This document shows positions 36,771 to 46,908 of a DNA stretch of 64,000 nucleotides, one piece after another. The notes under the pieces are model-generated. The model had not been told where the DNA came from. It made no database searches and worked only from the letters and a program-made list of their open reading frames with translations. This stretch comes from a virus. The position numbers and the translations under genes are program-made. Positions within the stretch are counted from its first letter, which is position 1. Every line of letters begins with the position of its first letter. The stretch spans positions 55,749 to 119,748 of the IMG/VR virus record IMGVR_UViG_3300042371_001161, one strand, 5' to 3'.

Positions 36771-39700
36771 ATGTCTGTAGATAACAATGAGTTCCACATC
36801 CCCTTTGAGGAAACGCGTCGCGGTGTAGATTCAAACACCGAAGAAAAGGCCGCCCTCGGTCGGCTGGGGCGCTATTTGGGCTCCAGAGCCACAAACAGAC
36901 CCACTATCGGCCAGAGGCGAAGAGGCAGGGGCGGTGGTCGAGGGGTCGAAATACCTACCGGCGGCAAGCCAGGCACACGAAACCCAACGGGCTCGCGAAG
37001 GGACGTCGATGGAGACGGCTGGGCTGACGAAGGAACCAAGAAGCCGGTATGGGTGGGGATGGGGAATACGGAGCCCGCATCAAAACCAAAGCCTCAAGCG
37101 CAAAGACAAACAGCGAAAAGAACCGAGACAGAAGTTGCCAAGAAGCTATCCAGTGGATTGGAGCAACTGTCGCCGTTAGAGCGTTACGACTATGGTCCAG
37201 TGGTTGCTGCCAAAAAAATCAAAAGCAAAGACACCGAATACAGGCTAGTCATTAGGAATGACTTTGATATTGGCATCTATCTTGAATCAGATTTCAACAA
37301 AGCACGCGACGTTTTAGTCGAGAGATTCAACAAACTTGGAGCGAACCCCTTCAACGATAAGCCATCTCCATTGGGTCCGGAGGATATCGACGACAGGGAT
37401 GTTCTGAGGTTCATGCTCGACAACGATAAGACCATAAAAACCATGTCGGCCATGCAAGTATGGTCGCCCGGTGGCGGCAGTCGAACTGAAGTTTTTCAAA
37501 TCAACACAAGACCCAAACACCAAAGACGTGGTCTCGCAGCAGAGATGTTCAATACACATAGGGAAACTTTCCCTGAGTTGGACCTTCAGCACAGTGATGC
37601 GTTGAGCGAGGATGGTCGAGCATTTTCAAAAGCAGTACCGGCTACGTCCAACATGGAATCCCCAGATAGGCCGTCCAGTCTTTCGTCTGGAAAAAAATAT
37701 CAAGAGCTTGTCGATGCTCAGCCAGAATTAACCGAAGAAAAGTTGCGTCAGATAGACGAGCTTAATGAATTATTAAGAAGCGATTTACTTGATAGCGCCG
37801 ACTCGTATAGTGAAGATACTGATGTATTTGGCACAGGAATAGATATTTTAAATGATTCACCAGAGCGTGCAGCACAAAGAAAAAGAGTGCATGATTTATT
37901 ACGTGAAATTTTTAGTGGAGAAATTGAGTTAGAGGAAGACATCATCGTCACCGCTACTAATGGCGAAAAAATAAATTTAGGAAAAACTGTTGTTGTTGAT
38001 GTTGCTGAATCTTTCGAAGCCCTTGGCTGGCAGGTGGAGATAGACGAAGTAAGTGAAGAAGATATACAACTAGTCCAAGACCAAACTTTTGAACCATTTC
38101 TTTCAGCCGATTCAACCGGCATTGGCCTAGCCGCAAGATTTCAATTCAAACTAACCCCCACTGCCGATGCCGCAGAACGACTAACTGCAGCCGGGGTGCC
38201 AGATGAAATGATTTGGGATGAGATGATGTCGGTTGGGCCCGGCACCCAAGGAGAAGTGCAATTTGGTCGCTCCGCAAGAATGCTTTCGTATTTTCCTGGA
38301 GATAAACCAACGGCGACGATGCAGCATGAGACTTTCTTTCTGAATTCGGAGTCTCAAGGACACGGCATAGGAAGCGCATTCAATGCAAGAAATGAAAAAA
38401 TATACGAAGCTATCGGTCAATTAAAAATATTTGCAGCGGGGACGTCCAATACCGAAGAATCCATTGGGGCGACGCACTGGCCTAGAAATGGATTCACGTG
38501 GGCCGGGGAACCAGGGAAACAAACTTTTCTTGGGACAATCGCAGAAGCCCTCGATGATACTGAACAGAACTGGTTTAGTCCGGAAGAGAAATCCCGGATA
38601 TCGTCATTAATACGGAAAAATCCTGATACGGGCTTATTTGAAACTGACTCAACCCCAGAAAATCTTCTCAAATTCCAACGAGCAACGGAATTATTCAAAG
38701 AAAAAGAATTGTCGATTCTTTACGTGCGTGAAGTATCCAAGAGAAAGACTCCAGCCGGCGCACTTTCCAGTGGGCGCATCGGAACCGTAAAAACAGAACC
38801 AGTCGAGATGATGCGTTCAACGGAGTTTCCGAAACTAGGTACTAAATTAATTGATTCTGGCGGTACGCCCGACCCCACCTCTAGTCAAAAACAATATATG
38901 GAATTCCCGGTTTACGAAATTGACGGGAAAAAATTTGCGTTTGGCAATACTGACTTGGGCCGATTCCAGCCTGAGTTCAATACCGAAGATATAGAGATAG
39001 TCCCTCTAAATCCTTACGCAATTGTCGGACTGCCCAAAACCTCCACCGAAGGACAAGAGTGGGCGTTGAAAATGTTTCATGCGATTCAAGCAGTTTCTCT
39101 TCTTGACGACATTGAGGCTGGGCGTGTTGGCAATAGAAAAGTTGGCCTAGTCGCAGCTTTAACTTATGCTGCGAAGCGGGGAGATAAGCCTGCCCTAGAA
39201 GAACTGGAACGTTTGGCAAAAATTGGTGAGGAGCTTTTAGTAAACAACCGACGAGATTTCGTATCGGCTGCGAAGGTGTACAACGAACAGATGTGGGACG
39301 TTGACGGCACCTATTGGGACGACACGCCAAATATGCAAGTCGTTCTTGGCCCGACAAGAACCAATGAATACGGCGACACCGTCCGCACAACAAGAGCACT
39401 AGGCATCGATGACATGTTTCTTGTTCACCAAACATCATATAAGCCTCAGTATGATGACGACGGCAATATTATTCTTAAACCAACCGGGGATTTTATCCCA
39501 ATTGACCCCAATACTGGCGAGCAATTATTGGACCCCATATCAGGCAAGCCAGTCGCCATGCCAGACCGCGATTCCATACATATGACCCTTAATCACATGG
39601 TCAAGGGTCATATGTGGAGAAATGAGCCCACGGAATCAACAAGCGTTATCATCGTTCCACTAAGAGACGTACTTGACGCTAACCCCGGCTCCTTGGACAA

Positions 39701-42700
39701 CCTTTTCGTAGTTGACACATTCCTCACACCAAAGCCAGGTGAAGGACTTGTCATACCAATGAAAAAAGGAAAGGTCGTGGAAGGCTCTGGCAAGGAATTG
39801 AAGGAATCCGTTCATGAGGCCTTGCTTGAAGTAGGCAAACTGCACAATGGGCATCCCGAATATATTACGCCGACGCTTTTAGGCGGAGAAAGTTTTTCAG
39901 AAACGCCGAATGCCGACGACCGGGTGGGGGTGGTCGCACTGCAGGATATACCGAAAGAATACCCCGAATATGCCGAAGGTGTCGTGGGGTCGCCTCACGC
40001 AGACCACCCAAGTGTCAGGTTGGCAGAATTTGATAATTTTTATGTAAATAGCGCCTCTTCTCGCATGGCCGCCTATGACTACGGCCGATTGAGTCCTAAT
40101 GCAAAATTAAGAATTTACGATAGCAATTCGGATAAGTACTCCTCAGCCAGAATTGAAACAATTTATGAAGACAGTGGGTTTTCTTCTGGAAGAGTACAAC
40201 GACGTACGCCAAAATCTGGAGCAAACCTCGCGGATGCGTTTGATGAACCAAGAGAAGTAACTCAAGAAGAGGCCACTCGAATGGGCTCATCGCGAGAGGT
40301 GTTGACCAGCAAAAGAGTTGCTGAAAGAATAATAAAAAAAATAGAAGAAAAAACCGGCACAGAGCTAACAACAAATCAAAAGAACACTATTGAAAATACT
40401 ATTCCTGGTTTATTGGACGAAATTGCTGAAAAAACACTCTTAGATGTTGAGGTCAGCGACGCATTTTCCGAAACTGGGGAGCAGTTACTGTCCTCGATAG
40501 CGATTGATATTGCTTCTGACGGAATCCCGTTCGTGTCTGCTGACCCAATACCTCAACTGGCAGAACAAATTCCAGACAAACGAGACTGGAGTACTGTCGA
40601 GCTACCAAAACGAGATGATGTTCTTTCGATACTTGATGAAGCACTTAAAGACACTCTTATATTTAAAAACAATGTTTGGCTCGACACTGATGGCAATATT
40701 GTTGCAAGAAAAATAGATAAAGATGGCAGCTCTTCCTTGGAATTTGAGAGCGAAGAAGCCAGAACTAGATTCCCATTGTTGGAAATGATAGCTCCATTAG
40801 GATTCGTAATAGCGGGTGACAAGCTCAGTCTTCCACGCTTACAGCAAGACACATTGCCCAAGCCATATATCGAGGCATGGAAAAAACATTCAGAATTTAT
40901 GGTGGAGCTTTCGCGTCGGGCTGGCAAATTGATGGGGGATGAGGGACTCTTTGTTCAAGGCTCTAGAAGAATTCACAACTCTTCTACCTATATTCGTGGT
41001 TACATCGGCGGGATAACTGACCCATCTAAATTTAATATGGGGCTCACTGGTAAGGCTCTTCAGGATTCTCATGACCTATTCGGGCACTTGGGAACAGGAA
41101 GAGGCTTTGACCGTCACGGGGAGTGGGCCAATGACCTAGCCATGATGTCAATCATTGACCACCCCGATTCTCCTTTGACGCCAAAAGAAAAATTAGCTGT
41201 AAAACACCTTCACTATTTACTTTACTCTGCCAATCGAATCAAAGAGGGTAGAAATGATGAGGCAAAAGATACTACAGGAATCGTTCAGCGCATTAATCGA
41301 GCAAGAACCATACTTGACGTCGCATATCAAGACGTAGGCGATACACGCACATCAACACCACGCGTATATGCAGGTGATTTTGGTTCCGTTATCAAGAAAC
41401 TTGATGCAGCATCAACCACTAAGGGGCTTTCATCTGGCCGTAAGTCAATCTATGAAGCCGACCCTGAAGATGTTGAGCTTGCTCTTGCGTATGACGCCTT
41501 AGGAATGAGCAATAGACTTGCATCCGGACGAGAGCGTCCTCGCATACTTGCAAGACCCATTCTGAGACGCCCAACTATTGAACCAGGAAGACGTGCAGTA
41601 AAGGGGTACGGCAAGCCAGATGCTTCCGGGAATGAAGTACGCAGAAACTCAAATAAGTGGCTTGCTGGAATGACCCCAGAAGAAATCTCTCGCGTTATTA
41701 TTCCGAGCTCACAAGCGGAACATTTTGAAATGTGGGCAGACGATATGGCTGGTGGTTCATGGAGAACAAACAGCAAAGAGCGCGAGTTCCTGCAGAAGTA
41801 CTACGACGAGTTGAGGGCTAATAAAAACAGTCTAGATATTGATTACTCACCAGAGAACGTAAAAGCTACACAAGAGTTAGTGGAGGGAATGCTCAAATCT
41901 TCTCCACAGATGTTGTGGATGTTTGAAAACTTTGGTTCGCCGATGATTGTTTCCTTCACGCGTGAAGCAATGGAGGGTTTTGAAGTATCTCCCGAAATGA
42001 AAGAACGCTTAGAACTCAGTCGTCAGCAACGCGGAGCGGAAAAGTCGCAATTTATTAGCGGTTTATCTTCTCCTGCATTTGGATTAATAGGGCTAGCACC
42101 ACGCGCCCTCATTGACAGAGAGTCGATGACAACGAATGAAAAAGGCGTTTACCCGATTAATCTTGACCCTGCCAGAATTCCTCAACCACGAGATGCACAC
42201 GTTGATAGGTCGCTCCACGGTGTTGTAATGCACGAATATGGTCACTGGCTTCATTACAGGGCCGCATGGGACTCGGAGGCGAATGGTAAATCGCGCAAAG
42301 AAAAGTCTTTCTACGGCTCCGGGGATATTGGTGACCCACGCTATGTCGCTGCATTAGAAGTAGCAGACGAGTACATGAACCCCGATGCGGACGATGAGGC
42401 TATTAAAATCTGGTCTGAGTTCATAGACTTAACTGAACGTAGTGCGGAGGAAATGTTCGGAGCCAATCGCGACAAGGCCCTAACGGCAACGTCATATGGA
42501 AATGTAAACAAGCGGGAAGCTATTGCCGAAGCATTTGTTGCAATTATGCATCCAAACAAAGACATGCCCAAACTTGCTCTGAGCAAAAAACTACGCGATG
42601 ACGTGTATGCGCTCGCCGGTGTTGACCCCAGTAATTTGCCATGGGCAGCTCGTACCGACGGAAGGCCGACGATTCAACTTTCTTCTAACGCTGAGACGAG

Positions 42701-45700
42701 GGTTGCTCCGGATGGAGAACGCAGCGTCATGTCTAGAATATTTGACGTGGTGCGGACAGGGGAGGGTCGGACTAGTACGCCGTCAAGAAAAGAATCTTTA
42801 TCTTCTGGGAAAAAACCCCATACTCCAAAATGGAAATCCGTCGAAGACATTATTGATTATGCTGCAGTGGGAGCATTACCCGACCACGACCAGCAACAAA
42901 AAGAACAAGTAATGAGCGAGTCGGTAAGGGACTGGGAAGAATGGATGCCGTGTCGTCAGATAAGAATGGCTTCTTACGAACTTGCCGGAATAAAAGATTA
43001 TTCTGACAGAGACCCCAATATTGATGAAACTCGTGGATTTTGGGGAGATGCAATGCGATTTGACGCCACCGTCTCTCCAGAAGCAAGAACCGAGCAGGCT
43101 CGCTATATTATGGCCAACATCGTTGATTCTTTGCTAAATAAAGGCAAATACGACAGACAGCCCTATCTATACAGGGCCATGACATTCTCCTCCCCGGAAG
43201 AAGCAAAACAATTTTTTGACGCAATGCAAGTTGGTGCTCAGGTCGATATTCCATTAATTGCTTTTGTTGATAAAGGACCATCCCCTAGTGGAGGACATTT
43301 TTTGACCAAGTTTGGTACCGATGCTCTTTTGGTTCTCGAAGACTTCCCTGGCGCCTATAAAGCAGAAGGAACATTTGAACCACTTTTCAATAGCACGGAT
43401 GAAAGCGACACTCTTTACAATATTAATGAGTTTGCGGAAAGCATCTTGGCTGGTGTAGAAAGAGGAGAAATTGATGAAGAGAATATCGAGTTTGATACAG
43501 AGTTTGCTAACAGACTTATTAAACTTGTTGAAGACTATAGAGAGTCTAGAGACCCATCGGAGAGGCGCCGTTTAAAAACGGAGATGGGAGAAGCTCTTGA
43601 AGAAACAGGAAATGAAAGCATAAATCTCGAATGGGAGGGAGAGCCCCTTCCAGAAGACCACGAAGGCTATTACGAGGCACTGTATTATCACGAGTCATTA
43701 TATGATGAAAGCAGTAACAGGAGCCCACGTGAGCATATTTCTGGAGGAAGGCTTGAAGTTATTAGCGTTGAGCCGGACCCAGCAGGACTATATAAAGAAG
43801 TAGTCACCCTACGTCAGGTTGGCGCTTTTGACCCTCAAGAAAAGGGTGCCTTAGTTCTCAAGACGGACGGACAAGCACGAAGCGCGGCACTGTCTTCTGG
43901 CAACAGAAACAATTCATACAATCTTGTTGCCATAGAAACAGACGACTCAACGCCGGACATGCTGGAATCCCTCAAAGAAAAACTCGGGGATGCTTTAGTT
44001 AGTCATGAAACATCAACAGTTGATTTAGGCGCCAGAGGACAGACGAACGTCAGAAAGAAACATACCTTCACTATTTCGAGCGAAAAATTACGAAATACCC
44101 ACGCGCATAATTATGCAACAAATAGAAGCTTCATGGCGCAAATACAAGAGCTTTCATCTGGAGCGAAGCCTCCGCAATATCCTCGTAAGCCAACCATGGG
44201 CGCCTTTATTGGCTCTGCGGATTCGGAATTTGACGGAATAACTAATTGGGAAGATTTCAAGAGCGCCATTGCAGACAAAGAAATAGTTTTCATTGACTAC
44301 GAAACAACTGGTCTTAAATTTGACAAGTTCAACGAATCTGCAGGGAACGGCTCTCCTACTCAAATAGGCGCTGTAAAAATGAAGAATGGTGAAGTAATTG
44401 CGCGATTCAACGTTTTTGTTAACCCCGGCATGCCAATGTCGGAATGGGAAAAATGGTCGCAAGACAATCTCAAGGATGGAGATGGCAACCCAATAACAGA
44501 TGCATACCTAGCAGACAAGCCTTCAATAGCAGAGGCCCATAGGCAACTGGTTGAATTCATGGGTGATACAGAGTTGATGGGCATGCAAAATGCTGTTTTC
44601 GATAACGAAGTCCTAGAAGACGCGTTGAAAGAATCAGGCATTGAATGGAGACCCAAGGGAATTATTGACACCAAGGAAATTTCCGACATGGTACTTCCAA
44701 AATGGTCAGAGACGAATCCCGACGCACCGTTCAGAGTGAACAAGGATGGGACCAAGTCACCTTCAAACTCACTTGGGGACATAACTAAATATCTTGGCGT
44801 TGACCTTGGGGACAAGCATCATAACGCCGATGCGGACGCCGAAGCAACGGCAAAAGTTCTACAAGCAATTGTTGATGGTGCTATTGAAAATAATTGGCCA
44901 GCTGACGTCCTAGACAAAGGCAAGCGTCGTGATAAAGAGAGTAAGACGCAAATTAAATTTGAGAAAGCGGTTTCTGAATTTGAGGATGCTAAACGAAAGT
45001 TCATAGAAGACTCAGAACAGGAATCCCTCTCTTCTGGTGGCGACACTCTTAGTAGTGGTTCAACAATACTTTCTCAATGGATGGACGTCACTGCAAGTGA
45101 TTCATTTGGCAAATCAGGGTCGGAATTACGAAATACTTTTGGGCGAGCAGACTTAGAACGGTTGCAAAAAGTATTACAAGACGAACAATCTGCCTTGTCA
45201 AAAACTATTGATGAATGGCAAAAAACGGGCGTATGGAATGGGGAAACAAACGGCGTCGCATTACCACGAACGAAAAATCCCAAATCAGGCATAACCCGAA
45301 ATATCTCAGCAGAAGAATCAAGTGGGATGGGGGACAAGGACACTTTAAGTTCCACATTTAATGGCTACCTATCTCAAATTGAAAAACAACTAGACCACGT
45401 AAATGAACGACTTATCAATTTGGACAGAATGGAAAATGATGGAGATATTGCACATGTAAATGCCGTATCAATCGCCGACCTCCCAAATTTTGCAGCCCTA
45501 GCCGAACGTGGCAAAAAAATAAGAGAATCACGTGGTTCGTGGGAGGACAGGGAGTGGTCGTTAACCAAAGATGACCCCGATGCGATGTGGTTGATTCATA
45601 CTGGCGCACCGATACTCGAGGGCGGAGTCCTCGACCCATCATTTACGCTACCCAAGGGCGGAGACGGAACCTACTTGCGTCAAGGCATGGATACCCAGAG

Positions 45701-46688
45701 GCTCAATGAGACAACCCGAAACAGTATAATTAGCCTCTACGAGGAGGCGGAAAGCAATTTCAATGCCTATCAACTCGCGCTGAAAGAATATGATGAAACT
45801 GGAGTTTGGGATGGGCCAAAGTTGGCCCAAAACACAAGAGTTCCAGGCAGGGATAGGGACCGCAAGGAATATCAGACCTACGTAGCGGGCCAAGATGACG
45901 AACGCATTAATCCTGAATATTTGAGGGACATTGCTCGTGGCTATATTGATAATGGACGAAGGGTGATGGCGCGATATGAATATGCCTATCCGCTAGCAAA
46001 AGCAGGCAAAGAACATCTTAGTTATAACCATGCTTCCTTCGGGCCTAGCAGGGGATACGTGCGCAATGCCTTCCCAACAAGTAAAACATATCTCGTAAGA
46101 GTTCCCGAGCGAGAGGTAGTAGAAGGGTTCCCGTCTCAGGAGTATCAGATTTTTGAGGCCAGAACACCGATAGCAAGTTTTGAGGTACCAAATCAGTTCA
46201 ACGTTCCAAATATGACAGAAGTAGAAGATGCTTCTATCGCCCTTTTTGAACAGGCCGCACAGAAACACCTTTCAAGTGGTGCAACAGACGACAACGGGGG
46301 TCGCCTACTACGAAGTATGCAATTGCATGACGATGAATTCGAGAAAAAATATAATCAGAAAGTCCCTAACGGAGACGGAGATTGCTTTAGTGAAGCAATA
46401 GAGCAGGCAAGAGATTTGGCCGAAACTTATGAAAGCATGAAAATAGCTCATGGCTATCCCCTTGGAACGGGAGGAGATGCCGAAGGACTCAGGTTCCCGC
46501 ACGCATGGAACGAATTCATGAGAGACGGCGTCGAGTGGGTTAGGGACTACTCTAATGGGAATGAAGTTGAAATCCCGAAGGCTGTTTATTACGCCATTGG
46601 CAACATTGCAGAGCAGGACGTAAGTGTATTCAGCCTTGAAGAAGCAGAAAAGAGCATGAGCGAAAATGGACACTATGGGCCCTGGTAA
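36771..46688 (+). CDS. P3: giant polyvalent effector polyprotein
   Basis: 3305 residues. A disordered Arg/Gly-rich start includes RDVDGDGWADEGTKKP. Modules in order: GNAT-like (QRRGLA at 251-256); second GNAT-like (QGHGIG at 529-534); an unknown module of about 470 aa; an unknown module with HDLFGH; zincin with HEYGHW at 1821-1826; ADP-ribosyltransferase-like (LYRAM, Arg2135); DnaQ-like DEDDh exonuclease (Asp2509, Glu2511, HHNAD at 2683-2687); a module with IHTGAPILEGGVLDP; and a papain/transglutaminase-like end with Cys3205 and His3244 (GDCFSEA, HAW). LSSG lies at 126, 304, 665, 1553, 2010, 2374, 2461, 2753, 2760 and 3167, with FSSG at 1137 and LASG at 1583. The content matches phage polyvalent proteins that travel with the genome and counter host defences. 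Exonuclease and zincin calls are firm; ART and papain-like calls are tentative. Confidence 0.85.
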   Translation: MSVDNNEFHIPFEETRRGVDSNTEEKAALGRLGRYLGSRATNRPTIGQRRRGRGGGRGVEIPTGGKPGTRNPTGSRRDVDGDGWADEGTKKPVWVGMGNTEPASKPKPQAQRQTAKRTETEVAKKLSSGLEQLSPLERYDYGPVVAAKKIKSKDTEYRLVIRNDFDIGIYLESDFNKARDVLVERFNKLGANPFNDKPSPLGPEDIDDRDVLRFMLDNDKTIKTMSAMQVWSPGGGSRTEVFQINTRPKHQRRGLAAEMFNTHRETFPELDLQHSDALSEDGRAFSKAVPATSNMESPDRPSSLSSGKKYQELVDAQPELTEEKLRQIDELNELLRSDLLDSADSYSEDTDVFGTGIDILNDSPERAAQRKRVHDLLREIFSGEIELEEDIIVTATNGEKINLGKTVVVDVAESFEALGWQVEIDEVSEEDIQLVQDQTFEPFLSADSTGIGLAARFQFKLTPTADAAERLTAAGVPDEMIWDEMMSVGPGTQGEVQFGRSARMLSYFPGDKPTATMQHETFFLNSESQGHGIGSAFNARNEKIYEAIGQLKIFAAGTSNTEESIGATHWPRNGFTWAGEPGKQTFLGTIAEALDDTEQNWFSPEEKSRISSLIRKNPDTGLFETDSTPENLLKFQRATELFKEKELSILYVREVSKRKTPAGALSSGRIGTVKTEPVEMMRSTEFPKLGTKLIDSGGTPDPTSSQKQYMEFPVYEIDGKKFAFGNTDLGRFQPEFNTEDIEIVPLNPYAIVGLPKTSTEGQEWALKMFHAIQAVSLLDDIEAGRVGNRKVGLVAALTYAAKRGDKPALEELERLAKIGEELLVNNRRDFVSAAKVYNEQMWDVDGTYWDDTPNMQVVLGPTRTNEYGDTVRTTRALGIDDMFLVHQTSYKPQYDDDGNIILKPTGDFIPIDPNTGEQLLDPISGKPVAMPDRDSIHMTLNHMVKGHMWRNEPTESTSVIIVPLRDVLDANPGSLDNLFVVDTFLTPKPGEGLVIPMKKGKVVEGSGKELKESVHEALLEVGKLHNGHPEYITPTLLGGESFSETPNADDRVGVVALQDIPKEYPEYAEGVVGSPHADHPSVRLAEFDNFYVNSASSRMAAYDYGRLSPNAKLRIYDSNSDKYSSARIETIYEDSGFSSGRVQRRTPKSGANLADAFDEPREVTQEEATRMGSSREVLTSKRVAERIIKKIEEKTGTELTTNQKNTIENTIPGLLDEIAEKTLLDVEVSDAFSETGEQLLSSIAIDIASDGIPFVSADPIPQLAEQIPDKRDWSTVELPKRDDVLSILDEALKDTLIFKNNVWLDTDGNIVARKIDKDGSSSLEFESEEARTRFPLLEMIAPLGFVIAGDKLSLPRLQQDTLPKPYIEAWKKHSEFMVELSRRAGKLMGDEGLFVQGSRRIHNSSTYIRGYIGGITDPSKFNMGLTGKALQDSHDLFGHLGTGRGFDRHGEWANDLAMMSIIDHPDSPLTPKEKLAVKHLHYLLYSANRIKEGRNDEAKDTTGIVQRINRARTILDVAYQDVGDTRTSTPRVYAGDFGSVIKKLDAASTTKGLSSGRKSIYEADPEDVELALAYDALGMSNRLASGRERPRILARPILRRPTIEPGRRAVKGYGKPDASGNEVRRNSNKWLAGMTPEEISRVIIPSSQAEHFEMWADDMAGGSWRTNSKEREFLQKYYDELRANKNSLDIDYSPENVKATQELVEGMLKSSPQMLWMFENFGSPMIVSFTREAMEGFEVSPEMKERLELSRQQRGAEKSQFISGLSSPAFGLIGLAPRALIDRESMTTNEKGVYPINLDPARIPQPRDAHVDRSLHGVVMHEYGHWLHYRAAWDSEANGKSRKEKSFYGSGDIGDPRYVAALEVADEYMNPDADDEAIKIWSEFIDLTERSAEEMFGANRDKALTATSYGNVNKREAIAEAFVAIMHPNKDMPKLALSKKLRDDVYALAGVDPSNLPWAARTDGRPTIQLSSNAETRVAPDGERSVMSRIFDVVRTGEGRTSTPSRKESLSSGKKPHTPKWKSVEDIIDYAAVGALPDHDQQQKEQVMSESVRDWEEWMPCRQIRMASYELAGIKDYSDRDPNIDETRGFWGDAMRFDATVSPEARTEQARYIMANIVDSLLNKGKYDRQPYLYRAMTFSSPEEAKQFFDAMQVGAQVDIPLIAFVDKGPSPSGGHFLTKFGTDALLVLEDFPGAYKAEGTFEPLFNSTDESDTLYNINEFAESILAGVERGEIDEENIEFDTEFANRLIKLVEDYRESRDPSERRRLKTEMGEALEETGNESINLEWEGEPLPEDHEGYYEALYYHESLYDESSNRSPREHISGGRLEVISVEPDPAGLYKEVVTLRQVGAFDPQEKGALVLKTDGQARSAALSSGNRNNSYNLVAIETDDSTPDMLESLKEKLGDALVSHETSTVDLGARGQTNVRKKHTFTISSEKLRNTHAHNYATNRSFMAQIQELSSGAKPPQYPRKPTMGAFIGSADSEFDGITNWEDFKSAIADKEIVFIDYETTGLKFDKFNESAGNGSPTQIGAVKMKNGEVIARFNVFVNPGMPMSEWEKWSQDNLKDGDGNPITDAYLADKPSIAEAHRQLVEFMGDTELMGMQNAVFDNEVLEDALKESGIEWRPKGIIDTKEISDMVLPKWSETNPDAPFRVNKDGTKSPSNSLGDITKYLGVDLGDKHHNADADAEATAKVLQAIVDGAIENNWPADVLDKGKRRDKESKTQIKFEKAVSEFEDAKRKFIEDSEQESLSSGGDTLSSGSTILSQWMDVTASDSFGKSGSELRNTFGRADLERLQKVLQDEQSALSKTIDEWQKTGVWNGETNGVALPRTKNPKSGITRNISAEESSGMGDKDTLSSTFNGYLSQIEKQLDHVNERLINLDRMENDGDIAHVNAVSIADLPNFAALAERGKKIRESRGSWEDREWSLTKDDPDAMWLIHTGAPILEGGVLDPSFTLPKGGDGTYLRQGMDTQRLNETTRNSIISLYEEAESNFNAYQLALKEYDETGVWDGPKLAQNTRVPGRDRDRKEYQTYVAGQDDERINPEYLRDIARGYIDNGRRVMARYEYAYPLAKAGKEHLSYNHASFGPSRGYVRNAFPTSKTYLVRVPEREVVEGFPSQEYQIFEARTPIASFEVPNQFNVPNMTEVEDASIALFEQAAQKHLSSGATDDNGGRLLRSMQLHDDEFEKKYNQKVPNGDGDCFSEAIEQARDLAETYESMKIAHGYPLGTGGDAEGLRFPHAWNEFMRDGVEWVRDYSNGNEVEIPKAVYYAIGNIAEQDVSVFSLEEAEKSMSENGHYGPW

Positions 46689-46908
46689 AGAAGAAGACAA
46701 CAAAGATATTTTTAGTTTAGAATTAAACGAAATAGGAAAACGTGGACTACCTGTTGCGAAAAGACAAATGACGGGAAAAAATAAGGCAAAAGAAGAAACA
46801 AAAAATAGTAAGGTTTCTGTTTTAGACATACCGTCCTTGGGCACTCCAACGCCACCTATATATATGAAGCCGCTCAAGAGAGAACAAAAAGAGAAAAAGA
46901 AAAAATGA
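46675..46908 (+). CDS. small Lys-rich protein downstream of P3
   Basis: About 77 residues from ATG 46675, overlapping the P3 stop. It is Lys/Glu-rich with a hydrophobic VLDIPSLGTPTPPIYM segment near the end and a poly-Lys C-terminus. It ends in ATGA overlapping the next start. The tight coupling supports it as a real gene in the P3 transcript; no family recognised. Confidence 0.55.
   Translation: MGPGKEEDNKDIFSLELNEIGKRGLPVAKRQMTGKNKAKEETKNSKVSVLDIPSLGTPTPPIYMKPLKREQKEKKKK

Noticed and set aside
2925-46280. LSSG as a dispersed DNA repeat
   Set aside because: The copies use many different synonymous codons and share no flanking DNA, so duplication of a DNA element does not explain them.
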